Of a DNA stretch of 64,000 bases, positions 8,801-15,235 are shown in pieces. This DNA comes from Brachymonas sp049977365 (GTDB taxonomy: Bacteria; Pseudomonadota; Gammaproteobacteria; Burkholderiales; Burkholderiaceae_C), in assembly GCF_049977365.1 (NCBI RefSeq), contig NZ_JBNGEN010000001.1:558001-622000 (forward strand), read 5' to 3'. The translations under genes and the position numbers were made by a program. Under the pieces are notes generated by a model. It saw only the letters and a list, made by a program, of their open reading frames with translations. It ran no database searches and was not told the DNA's origin. Position 1 is the stretch's first letter. Each line of letters begins with the position of its first letter.

Positions 8801-9405
8801 TGGGTGGCCACCACCGGCAGCTGCATGCGCTGCGCCAGCCGCACGGCAGCCACCACATGAGACTCGTCCGTCCCCCGTCCTGCACGCTGCAATTCCAGAT
8901 AGAAACGGTTGGGAAAGACCTCCTCGCACTGCAGCGCCAGCGCATGCGCCTGCTCCATGTCTCCCGCCAGAAGCGGCAGTCCAAGCGGCCCCGCCTGTGC
9001 GCCAGACAGCAGAATCAGCCCGCCAGACAGCTCCCGCATCCACTCCCATTTCATGGTGGCCTGCGGCTTGGAGCCGATGGCCTGCCAGCCCCGCGTCAGC
9101 AGCTCGCACAGATGCAGATAGCCCTCATGACTCTGCACCAGCAGGATCATGCGCGGCAGCGGACGATCCTTGGCGGGTGGCACCAGTCCCTCGACCATCA
9201 CCTCGGCGCCCAGAATCGGTTGCACCCCTTTCTTCTGCGCGGTCTTGTAGAGCTTGAGTGCTCCGAACATGTTGTTGAGATCGGTCAGCGCCAGGGCAGG
9301 CTGACCATCCCGCGCGGCTGCAGCAACAGCCTTGTCGACACGCACGGTGCCATCGACCACGGAAAACTCGGAATGAAGACGGAGGTGCACAAACATGTCG
9401 GTCAT
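5812..9405 (-). CDS. dnaE: DNA polymerase III subunit alpha
   Basis: The replicative polymerase, 1197 residues from the chosen start (MTDMFVHLRLHSEFS); a second possible start lies three codons further in. The N-terminal PHP domain begins HLRLHSEFSVVDG. The palm has GPGRGSGAGSLVAY and the metal-binding MPDFDIDFCQ, with the third acidic residue in LVKFDFLGLA. Helix-hairpin-helix and OB-fold regions occupy the C-terminal 350 residues. It is DnaE1 type by its length and complete core rather than the mutagenic DnaE2. It converges on tolA with 150 bases between them, and its start faces a divergently transcribed gene about 315 bases away. Confidence 0.97.
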   Translation of the reverse strand: MTDMFVHLRLHSEFSVVDGTVRVDKAVAAAARDGQPALALTDLNNMFGALKLYKTAQKKGVQPILGAEVMVEGLVPPAKDRPLPRMILLVQSHEGYLHLCELLTRGWQAIGSKPQATMKWEWMRELSGGLILLSGAQAGPLGLPLLAGDMEQAHALALQCEEVFPNRFYLELQRAGRGTDESHVVAAVRLAQRMQLPVVATHPIQFMTAAEFEAHEARVCIAEGEILGDQRRQRRFTHQQYFHTTAEMEALFADIPSAIANTVEIARRCAITLTLGKPQLPNYPIPDGLSMEEYFRKLSHEGLEARLAHLYPDEARRNEERPHYEERLEFELGTILQMGFPGYFLIVQDFINWAKNNGCPVGPGRGSGAGSLVAYALRITDLDPLTYNLLFERFLNPERVSMPDFDIDFCQTNRDRVIDYVKDRYGRDAVSQIATFGSMAARAAIRDVGRVLDLSYTFCDGISKLVPNKPGMHVTLQYPPAEKKEGDKNNYAIEMEPQLAERISHDDEVRTLIEMAQQLEGLTRNIGMHAGGVLIAPGKLTDFCPLYQQPGSESAVSQYDKEDVEAVGLVKFDFLGLATLTIMELAREFICGRHKGQEHFDFDQIPLDDRATYRLFQEGNTEAVFQFESRGMQSMLRDARPTRLEDLIALNALYRPGPMDLIPSFIARKHGREEVIYPHPLLEKVLAETYGIMVYQEQVMQSAQVLGGYSLGGADLLRRAMGKKKLEEMVKHREIFRAGAAKKGISQENADEVFDLMEKFAGYGFNKSHAAAYSLLAYQTGWLKVHYTAEFFCANMTIEMDDTDKLKVLYEDAVKMGLTCELPDVNRSAYRFEPVSDQVIRYGLGAIKGTGENAIKALTEAREEGGAFTSLFDFCNRVDRTRINKRTVEALIKAGAFDALDRNRAQLMANIDLAFEYAASQAANANQVGLFDMLDGPGSSTDEPPMVPATPWGIKERLVQEKTAIGFFLSGHLFDENEDEVRRFARLRIADLTDSRDPVLVAGIVGDFRVINGRSGKLALFKLDDKSGVIDASADESVWSASPGLLVDDALVVAQAVPRFDKFSGGIRLTVQQAWSLPAARCRFGKYLLADVGLLAPGQVGPDVARVLQEHPPEKEVLETGDEIVRGLAVRLKIRIRPEEGEQADRAGQSGAETSSPTRPVQGLLALGPASRFYPSDAAMARWQALLSQGSARIMYE

Positions 9406-9721
9406 TGTAGGTGGCCGGGCGTCCCGCTGCCTCCGAGCCAGACGGGTAACCGACCGCAGGTCTCTTTCTGCAGGAAGAGCGATCGCATCCTCCACAGGGA
9501 GCCACGTCACATAAATGACACAGATGTGGAAACTGTCACAGTCTCCTCCAAGCCGACCACCAGAAAACGAAATTTTCCATTCATCATTGCGCCGACAAAG
9601 ACAGTTGCACGTTGTCCAAAAAATTAAATTAATGAATAATTATCTTCATGAATCTTCGTTACACGATGAACGCAGATTGGCTCGCCAGCAGTTTCGGCAT
9701 ATCTCTTAAGGAACTGACACC
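9406..9721. other. Divergent intergenic region upstream of dnaE
   Basis: The stretch separates dnaE (minus) from the first gene of the signalling module (plus). The half near dnaE is GC-rich and carries no clear motif. The half from about 9590 to 9660 is strikingly AT-rich for this genome and holds the best promoter candidate, listed separately. No conserved reading frame or RNA gene is recognised. Confidence 0.6.
9612..9640 (+). promoter_or_regulatory. Candidate sigma-70 promoter for the pseudo-receiver gene
   Basis: TTGTCC and AATAAT are separated by 17 bases inside an AT-rich block, about 80 bases before the start codon of the downstream gene. The -10 matches five of six consensus positions and the -35 four of six. 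Confidence 0.4.
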
Positions 9722-10501
9722 ATGACCCGGTCGCTCACCATCAGCTGCATCGGCCTGACCCATGCGGAAGCCACGCTCATCCAAACCATCCTGAAGCTTT
9801 CCTCCAACCCCTACGTCCGTCAATGGCGCTGGGTGAATAGTGTGGATGAAGCTCCTCTGGCAGCTGTCCTGCTGGGAGAACATGTGGAGGTGACCACCCT
9901 GTCCATGGAAGGAATGAATGCCATCGCCCAGGCGGGCGCACGCCTGTGCATCGGACAGCCTCACAGTCCGCTGGACATGGCCCACGACATCATGCCTCGC
10001 CCCATCCGGGCTGAATGCCTGCTGGACTGGCTGGCACGCAAGACCCCAGGCTATGTGGAGAAGCCATCCGCCGGCAATGGAGAGCCACCTCAACGCTCTG
10101 CCCCCATCGTTGCGGGGCTGGGGCATTCCGATATCCGGCTCACTCGCTGGCCTTCCACGGTATTCCTGCGGGGTGATGCCACTCGCATCCGCCTGTCTGC
10201 CCTGCTGTCCAAGCGCTCGATGAGCATTGCCAAGCTCTCCGTGGTCAGCGGCGAAAGCATGAAAACCTGTGACGACTTCGTACACGAGCTGCAGACTGCC
10301 AAGCTGCTGGAAGTTCGCCCCAGAGCCCACCACGATATCGCATCCGCCACGGCAGTTTCTCATCCCCATGCTGTCATGGCTGCAGCCAATGCATCCTTTA
10401 CGCCCATCCAAACCCGGCAAGACAGCACTGCTCCTCAGGCCTCCAAGCCGGCAGCCGCGCTGGGATTCTTCCAGAATCTGCGCCGTCACCTGGGACTCTG
10501 A
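9722..10501 (+). CDS. Degenerate receiver plus winged-helix-like protein of the GTPase/Roadblock module
   Basis: I do not recognise a named family for this 259-residue protein. Residues 1-105 follow the beta/alpha pattern of a response-regulator receiver: LTISCIGLT, a helix, RQWRWVNSVDEA, then AAVLLGEHV where the phospho-acceptor Asp should be (here Gly), later RLCIGQP and MPRPIRAECLLDWL in place of the usual Lys-Pro segment. Residues 140-215 (IRLTRWPSTVFLRGD... KTCDDFVHELQTAKLLEV) look like a small winged-helix domain. A Ser/Ala/Pro tail follows. AAGGA stands 11 bases before the ATG. The position before a small GTPase and Roadblock genes suggests a partner or sensor for them. The fold assignment is by eye only. 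Confidence 0.7.
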   Translation: MTRSLTISCIGLTHAEATLIQTILKLSSNPYVRQWRWVNSVDEAPLAAVLLGEHVEVTTLSMEGMNAIAQAGARLCIGQPHSPLDMAHDIMPRPIRAECLLDWLARKTPGYVEKPSAGNGEPPQRSAPIVAGLGHSDIRLTRWPSTVFLRGDATRIRLSALLSKRSMSIAKLSVVSGESMKTCDDFVHELQTAKLLEVRPRAHHDIASATAVSHPHAVMAAANASFTPIQTRQDSTAPQASKPAAALGFFQNLRRHLGL

Positions 10502-10982
10502 GCTTCCTTCAGGTCGCGCAGGGAAAAATGGTCTGGCCTCCCTGCCTTCCCGGAGGCAGGGGTGGTGTCCAGTTGTTTCCCCTGCGCAAACCTGTCGTGG
10601 CGCACGAAAAATGAATGACCCCGTGATAGACTGATCCGACATTCACACCACAAGAACAGATGGAACACAGGTGTTTGTGCATGATGCCGCACGCCCTGTA
10701 TCTGTCGCTGCAAGTCGATCCACGGGAGGATCATGGTCAGCATCACTGGGATGGCCACCGCACCGGCCATCCGGCTACACCGGATTGCTGCACGCCTGCA
10801 TTTTCACAGGAAGCAGCCTTTCAGAGGGCATGCGCTTGTCCTGCATGCCCTTTCTGCCTGTCTCCTGTTCCCCTTTTCATCTTTCCCCATGCATGCGGCC
10901 GCTCTGCGCAGGGCAGCTGAACTGAACTGAGCTGTGTGCTGCCATGGAGATCATCCACTCTCTCCCCTGTTCTTCATCCGTC
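10502..10982. other. Intergenic region before the small GTPase gene
   Basis: About 480 bases with no convincing reading frame. It contains two inverted repeats: a 7-bp stem at 10541-10560 (CCTGCCT/AGGCAGG) and a perfect 9-bp stem at 10825-10851, listed separately. A leader or small RNA cannot be excluded, but I see no known RNA family. Confidence 0.5.
10825..10853 (+). terminator. Hairpin with short T run, possible terminator or attenuator
   Basis: AGGGCATGC and GCATGCCCT form a perfect 9-bp stem around a 9-base loop, followed by TTCTG. The T run is short, so termination would be weak. It lies about 130 bases before the GTPase gene and could separate it from the upstream gene or act as an attenuator. 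Confidence 0.35.
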
Positions 10983-11540
10983 ATGAGCGAACTCAAGATC
11001 CTGTTCACAGGCACCATGGGCGCTGGCAAGACGACTGCCATTGCCGCCATCAGCGACATCGCTCCCGTGGTCACCGATGTGGCCAATACCGACACCAGCG
11101 TAGCCAAGGCGCGCACGACCGTAGGCCTCGATTTCGGCCTTGTGTCGCTGGCCGATGGCAACCGCATGCGCCTGTTCGGCACCCCAGGCCAGGAACGTTT
11201 CGACTTCATGTGGAAAATCCTGGCCCAGAATGCCTTCGGCCTCATCATCCTGATCGACAACTCGCGCCCGGACCCGGTGCAGGATTTCCGCATCTACCTC
11301 GACGGATTTTCTGACGACCTGCGCATGCTCCCCTGCACGGTGGGTGTAGGACGCACCGAATCGCACCCCCTGCCCAACCTCGAAGCCTATGTCGACGAGA
11401 TGGCGCAGCGCGGGCTGGTGTTTCCCGTTCTTCCCGTGGATGTGCGGCGCAAGCAGGACGTGCTGCTGCTCCTCGACACGCTCATCGCCCAGAACGAATC
11501 CGCTCTCGATATTGTCCTTCCAGGAGATTCCACCCCATGA
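10983..11540 (+). CDS. Small Ras-like GTPase, CvnD/MglA-type
   Basis: The 185-residue protein has a P-loop GTMGAGKT at residues 8-15, a conserved Thr/Ser-rich switch I region (ARTTVGLDFG), and a switch II FGTPGQERFDFMW in which the usual DxxG aspartate is missing. These are the features of the prokaryotic GTPases that pair with Roadblock proteins (Streptomyces CvnD, and more distantly Myxococcus MglA). The NKxD base-recognition motif is replaced by VGVGRTE. The ATG used begins MSELKILFTG; an upstream ATG at 10944 would add 13 unconserved residues. Its stop overlaps the next gene by ATGA, coupling it to a Roadblock protein that may be its regulator. Confidence 0.9.
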   Translation: MSELKILFTGTMGAGKTTAIAAISDIAPVVTDVANTDTSVAKARTTVGLDFGLVSLADGNRMRLFGTPGQERFDFMWKILAQNAFGLIILIDNSRPDPVQDFRIYLDGFSDDLRMLPCTVGVGRTESHPLPNLEAYVDEMAQRGLVFPVLPVDVRRKQDVLLLLDTLIAQNESALDIVLPGDSTP

Positions 11541-11923
11541 CTACGCTTCCCGCCCACATCACGGCTGCTGCCCAGCAAGAGGTGCACCGGCTGCTGCAAT
11601 CGGTCGACGGCTTGCAGGCTGCCGTCGTTGCCACGGTGGACGGCTTCGAGGTGGCCCAGGCCAGCCATGCCACCATCGATGCGGCCCGCATGGCTGCCAT
11701 GGCCAGCTCGGTATGTGCCCTGGGCGAAGCCGTGGCCCGCGAGGCAGGGCTGGGCAACTACGTCAGCGCCACCATCGAGGCTGCGCAGGGCCGCGCCATT
11801 CTCTATGCCATTCCACGGGCCGATGTCCCGCTCGTTCTGCATCTGCTGGCCTCGGAGCAGAGCATGCTCGCCCATATCATGTACGCTGCCCGCCAGACAG
11901 CCGACACTCTTTCCGCATCATGA
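11537..11923 (+). CDS. Roadblock/LC7 domain protein 1
   Basis: A 128-residue single-domain Roadblock protein. The core pattern is HRLLQSVDGLQAAVVATVDGFEVA, a helix rich in Met/Ala (ARMAAMASSVCALGEAVARE), then ILYAIPRADVPLVLHLLAS. Such domains dimerise and bind small GTPases, acting as GAPs or scaffolds (MglB, CvnB, eukaryotic LAMTOR). It overlaps the upstream GTPase gene and the downstream gene by ATGA each, so the three are almost certainly made together. Confidence 0.9.
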   Translation: MTTLPAHITAAAQQEVHRLLQSVDGLQAAVVATVDGFEVAQASHATIDAARMAAMASSVCALGEAVAREAGLGNYVSATIEAAQGRAILYAIPRADVPLVLHLLASEQSMLAHIMYAARQTADTLSAS

Positions 11924-12276
11924 ACACGCCTGAAATTCACTCCCATCTGGATGCCCTTGCCGCGCTGCCCGGCATCTCGGCCTGTGCCCTTGCAGATCCG
12001 GAAACCGGCATGGTGCTCTTCATGAGCGGCGGCCACGAGCACATGGAGCCGCTGGTGGAAACCGCCACCGACTACTGGCGGCTCTACACGCGGCTGCAGA
12101 ACCATTTCGACAAGCTGGGCCCCCTGCAGACCTGCGCCATGATCCATGCACATGGCATGCTCACGCTGGCGCCCTGCGGCACGACCATGATCATAGTCAC
12201 GATCACCCACCGCATGCAGATCGACTGGAAGGCATGGCAGGAAGAAGTCACCCAGATCGCAGCGCTGATGGGCTGA
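11920..12276 (+). CDS. Divergent Roadblock-fold protein 2
   Basis: The 118-residue product is more diverged but keeps the Roadblock layout: HLDALAALPGISACALADPETGMVLF, a helix (LVETATDYWRLYTRLQNHF), then CAMIHAHGMLTLAPCGTTMIIVTITHRMQIDW. It may be the second half of a heterodimer with the preceding protein, by analogy with two-Roadblock complexes. The start overlaps the previous stop (ATGA). The family call is by pattern and context and should be tested by structure prediction. Confidence 0.7.
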   Translation: MNTPEIHSHLDALAALPGISACALADPETGMVLFMSGGHEHMEPLVETATDYWRLYTRLQNHFDKLGPLQTCAMIHAHGMLTLAPCGTTMIIVTITHRMQIDWKAWQEEVTQIAALMG

Positions 12277-12341
12277 GCGGTCTTGTCTGTATTTTTTGAC
12301 CTCGAACAATAAAATAATATTTAATTCTTCGTGCGATGAAT

Positions 12342-12369
12342 TTGGACACTGCATTAATTTTTGTAAAAT
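12342..12369 (+). promoter_or_regulatory. Sigma-70 promoter before the third Roadblock gene
   Basis: TTGGAC and TAAAAT are 16 bases apart in a strongly AT-rich segment, giving a predicted start about 80 bases before the ATG. This suggests the third Roadblock gene can be expressed separately from the upstream three. Confidence 0.6.
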
Positions 12370-12456
12370 AGCCATGCAGAAAAATCAAACAGGTTACGTA
12401 GCTGCATGGAATGCAAACAAAACCTGTTTTTCCTTCACTTTAATGGGGTAACAAAA

Positions 12457-12816
12457 ATGGCCACCATCAAGCAGACGCTGGACGAACTCATGAGCCTGGA
12501 TGGCGCAATGTGCGCAGCCGTTGTCGATTCCGCCAGCGGCATGATGCTCGGATCCGCAGGTTCCGGCATCGACATGGAAATTGCAGCCGCAGGCAACACG
12601 GAAGTGGTGCGTGCCAAGATCAAGACCATGCGCGCGCTGGGGCTCAACGACGTGATCGAGGATATCCTCATCTCTCTGGGCAAGCAGTACCACATCATCC
12701 GTCCGTCTGCCCGTCAGGAAGGCGTCTTCATCTATCTGGTGATGGACCGTGCGCGTGCCAACCTGGCCATGGCCCGCCGCAAGACGCAGGATGCGGACAA
12801 GGAAATGATGTTCTGA
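12457..12816 (+). CDS. Roadblock/LC7 domain protein 3
   Basis: A 119-residue Roadblock-type protein: LDELMSLDGAMCAAVVDSASGMMLGSAG, a helix (AAAGNTEVVRAKIKTMRALG), then DVIEDILISLGKQYHIIRPS and GVFIYLVMDRARANLAMARR. The ATG chosen follows GGGGTAAC; an upstream ATG at 12406 would add 17 residues including an unlikely NLFFLHF run. It has its own promoter and a strong terminator 70 bases downstream, so it is a separate transcription unit within the module. Confidence 0.85.
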   Translation: MATIKQTLDELMSLDGAMCAAVVDSASGMMLGSAGSGIDMEIAAAGNTEVVRAKIKTMRALGLNDVIEDILISLGKQYHIIRPSARQEGVFIYLVMDRARANLAMARRKTQDADKEMMF

Positions 12817-12888
12817 GGACATTCCTCACGCAGATGCAGGCATCCACAGTGTGGGTGCTGCGGCAGGGTCTCTGAAGGCCCACCAGAC

Positions 12889-12921
12889 AAAACCCATCCG
12901 GAAACAGATGGGTTTTTCTTT
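12889..12921 (+). terminator. Rho-independent terminator after Roadblock gene 3
   Basis: AAAACCCATC and GATGGGTTTT make a perfect 10-bp stem with an 8-base loop, followed by TCTTTATC. Confidence 0.85.
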
Positions 12922-13077
12922 ATCTTTTCCAGCACATACAGAAGATGTATGCAGATTCTGAATCTGCGCCGCCATGGAGGCTTTTTCTCTCCTGGTGCGA
13001 TTTTCAGATAGCTCCAGACAGCACCCTTTTTACATTGCAGAATAAAATGCATGCTATTGTTTGCAATATGCAGGCCA

Positions 13078-13114
13078 TAAAAAAGCTTCTCAGGAAATGA
13101 TTTCCTGAGAAGCC
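13078..13114 (-). terminator. Rho-independent terminator of the pirin-DoxX-flavodoxin unit
   Basis: A perfect inverted repeat of 14 bp, GCTTCTCAGGAAAT with its complement, separated by one base. On the minus strand it is followed by six T residues. It lies 77 bases past the stop of the flavodoxin-like gene. Confidence 0.85.
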
Positions 13115-13190
13115 AGATAACCGTCTTGACCAGTTGCCGATGTGTTGCTTAAAACCTCGGTTTTATACGCAAAACAGCAACCGGTTCACA

Positions 13191-13757
13191 TCAGGCCTGC
13201 TTGGACAGACGGGCTGCCATTTCCGTGATGCGCTTGCCGTAGGCTGCGGCGGTATCCAGGTCACCCTGCAGCATTTCGGTCACGCTGGCATCCGAGGGAG
13301 TCTGGCCGAGCAGACCGACAGAGCCACCGAGGTTGTTGATGTCGTTGCGGGATGCGGCCTTGGTGTTGGCCGGCAGCAGACCCAGGCTGACCCACAGGCC
13401 GCCATGCTGGCAAGCCAGCGTGGTGAGGTAGGACAGAGTGCTTTGCTTGTCGCCATTGAGGCTGGCGCTGTTGGTGAAGCCACCAAACACCTTGTCCTGC
13501 CACTGACGGGTGAACCAGGCCTTGGAGGTGGCATCTGCGAACTTCTTGAACTGCCAGCTGGGGCCGCCCATGTAGGTCGGCGTGCCGAAGATGATGGCAT
13601 CGGCAGCAGCCAGAGTGTCCCATGCGCCTTCGGGCAGATTGCCTTCGGCGTCGATGGCGATCAGTTCGGCTTCGGCTCCCTGGGCCACGGCCTGGGCCAG
13701 ACGCTGGGTGTGGCCGTAGCCGGAGTGATAAACGACGACAGTACGAACATTCGACAT
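13191..13757 (-). CDS. Flavodoxin-fold NAD(P)H-dependent oxidoreductase (WrbA-like)
   Basis: The 188-residue protein begins MSNVRTVVVYHSGYGHTQRLAQAVA, an FMN phosphate-binding loop of the flavodoxin/WrbA type, and has AAADAIIFGTPTYMGGPSWQFKKF and FGGFTNSASLNGDKQSTL, which are hallmarks of FMN quinone reductases. It probably reduces quinones by two electrons, avoiding semiquinones. The start is set by GGTGAGCTC just upstream. It is the last gene of a minus-strand unit after a pirin and a DoxX protein. Confidence 0.88.
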   Translation of the reverse strand: MSNVRTVVVYHSGYGHTQRLAQAVAQGAEAELIAIDAEGNLPEGAWDTLAAADAIIFGTPTYMGGPSWQFKKFADATSKAWFTRQWQDKVFGGFTNSASLNGDKQSTLSYLTTLACQHGGLWVSLGLLPANTKAASRNDINNLGGSVGLLGQTPSDASVTEMLQGDLDTAAAYGKRITEMAARLSKQA

Positions 13758-13838
13758 GGTGAGCTCCTCGAAAAAAACACAAAAGAACGATGGCACATGA
13801 TGCATGCAGGGCCAAAGACCCTGCATGCGCGGAAAAAA

Positions 13839-14288
13839 TCAACGGGTGGTAGTGCTGCGGCGGGCGTCCAGGCTCCAGGCACCGGCTCCCATGCCTGCCA
13901 GGATCAGCAGCCCACCTGCCACGGCGATGTTCTTGTTGAACAGCAGGGTGGTCACCATCTTGGCAGCCTCAGGGGCGGCCCAATAGGCGTGGAAGAAGTA
14001 GCTGGCCACGAGGGTGAAGAACGCCAGCACGATGGCTGCGATGCGCACGCGATAGCCCAGGATCAGGGCAAGGCCGCCGCCGATTTCCACCACCAGCGCC
14101 ACCAGGGCTGCCAGCTGCGGTACCGGAAGACCAGCGGAGGCAATGTAGCCGACGGTGCCGGCAAAACCGAGCACCTTGCTGATGCCGGCGGGAAGGAACA
14201 GATAGGCCATGAGCAGGCGACCCGCCAGGGCCAGCGCAGCAGAGGCATTGCCAGAAGAGGAAGCGGAAGGGGTCAGGGTAGAAGACAT
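13839..14288 (-). CDS. DoxX family membrane protein
   Basis: A 149-residue integral membrane protein with about four helices. The family signature LAGRLLMAYLFLPAGISKVLGFAGTVGYIASAGLP covers residues 21-55, and a second helix pair contains ALVVEIGGGLALILGYRVR. DoxX proteins are related to the thiosulfate:quinone oxidoreductase small subunit; in bacteria they often sit with pirin or flavodoxin-like genes, as here, in quinone or redox-stress units. Its exact role is unknown. Confidence 0.88.
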   Translation of the reverse strand: MSSTLTPSASSSGNASAALALAGRLLMAYLFLPAGISKVLGFAGTVGYIASAGLPVPQLAALVALVVEIGGGLALILGYRVRIAAIVLAFFTLVASYFFHAYWAAPEAAKMVTTLLFNKNIAVAGGLLILAGMGAGAWSLDARRSTTTR

Positions 14289-14361
14289 GAAATTTTCCTG
14301 AAAGTGAAGGGCAAGATAAAAAGAAAACGAAAAAATGGAGGTGGGTATCGCTCAGGTCTGC

Positions 14362-15072
14362 CTATTGCGCAGCCAGATCGAACACGAGCACTTCGGCCTG
14401 ATGGCCATGGGAGAGGAGGACCTCCGGTTCCTGCTCCAGCAGGGCGGTATCTCCCGCCTGCAGAGGTTGGCCATCGATCTCGATCTGCCCGCAGGCCACG
14501 AACACACAGGCCTTGCGACCTTGTGCGAGCGAAACCTGTGCCTGGGCATCGGCATCCAGAAGGCCCGCATACAGGCGGGCATCTGCGTGCAGGGGGAGCA
14601 CTCCAGCAGGGGCCTGCGCGGCGGGGGCAGCCAGCAGACGCAGGTGGCCGGAATCAGCGGCAATGCCTGTTTCCTGCTGGGCGTAGCCGGGCGTCAGGCC
14701 CAAGGCATCGGGCAGCAGCCAGATCTGCAGAAAATGTGTGGTGGCCGCTGCATCTGCGTTCTGCTCGCTGTGCAGCACCCCCGTGCCTGCCGTCATGCGC
14801 TGGATCTGTCCGGGAACGATGGTGGTGCCGTTGCCCATGCTGTCCTGGTGTGACAGGGCTCCTTCGAGCACATAGCTCAGGATTTCCATGTCGCGGTGAC
14901 CGTGGCGCCCAAAACCGGTGCGGGGAGCGATGCGGTCTTCGTTGATGACGCGCAGATTGCCCCACCCCATCCACTCGGGGTCGTAGTAGTCGGCAAACGA
15001 AAAGACATGCCGGGTATCGAGCCAGCCATGGTGGGCATGGCCTCGCTGCGCAGCGCGTCGGATGATGATCAT
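14362..15072 (-). CDS. Pirin family protein
   Basis: A 236-residue bicupin. The N-terminal cupin carries the metal-binding pirin signature GFGRHGHRDMEILSYVLEGALSHQDSMGN with the expected His and Glu ligands. The family includes quercetin 2,3-dioxygenases and redox-sensing regulators. The ATG used starts MIIIRRAAQRGHA; a longer frame reaching 15216 has an unconserved Cys-rich lead. It is the first gene of the minus-strand unit and is transcribed away from a LysR regulator 163 bases off. Confidence 0.92.
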   Translation of the reverse strand: MIIIRRAAQRGHAHHGWLDTRHVFSFADYYDPEWMGWGNLRVINEDRIAPRTGFGRHGHRDMEILSYVLEGALSHQDSMGNGTTIVPGQIQRMTAGTGVLHSEQNADAAATTHFLQIWLLPDALGLTPGYAQQETGIAADSGHLRLLAAPAAQAPAGVLPLHADARLYAGLLDADAQAQVSLAQGRKACVFVACGQIEIDGQPLQAGDTALLEQEPEVLLSHGHQAEVLVFDLAAQ

Positions 15073-15190
15073 GGTGAAGTGTCCTGGAGTCCTGGTGGCG
15101 TCCTGCCATCCCGGAAGGGGGAGTGACAGGAAGCAGAAGCGGCATAAGCTGTTTCGTTGAGGACAACTGTATCGGCCCAGGTTTCCCCAG

Positions 15191-15211
15191 AAATACATCA
15201 AAATCGTATTT
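15191..15211. promoter_or_regulatory. Candidate LysR-type operator
   Basis: AAATAC and GTATTT form an inverted repeat with a 9-base AT-rich spacer, in the divergent region 24 bases before the LysR gene start. The position fits an autoregulatory and divergent LTTR site. Confidence 0.4.
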
Positions 15212-15235
15212 TTCATTCAATAAATTCGAACAGAC

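Larger units (their letters stand above)
12817..13190. other. Intergenic region between convergent units
   Basis: It holds two terminators facing each other, one for the Roadblock gene and one for the flavodoxin-like gene, listed separately. The sequence between them (about 12920-13075) is AT-rich with no gene seen. Confidence 0.6.

Noticed and set aside
10541..10560. 7-bp hairpin after the pseudo-receiver gene as a terminator
   Set aside because: No T run on either strand; kept only as part of the intergenic description.
13134..14945. 603-codon plus-strand frame over the flavodoxin, DoxX and pirin genes
   Set aside because: All three genes on the minus strand are recognised families; the plus frame is a shadow.
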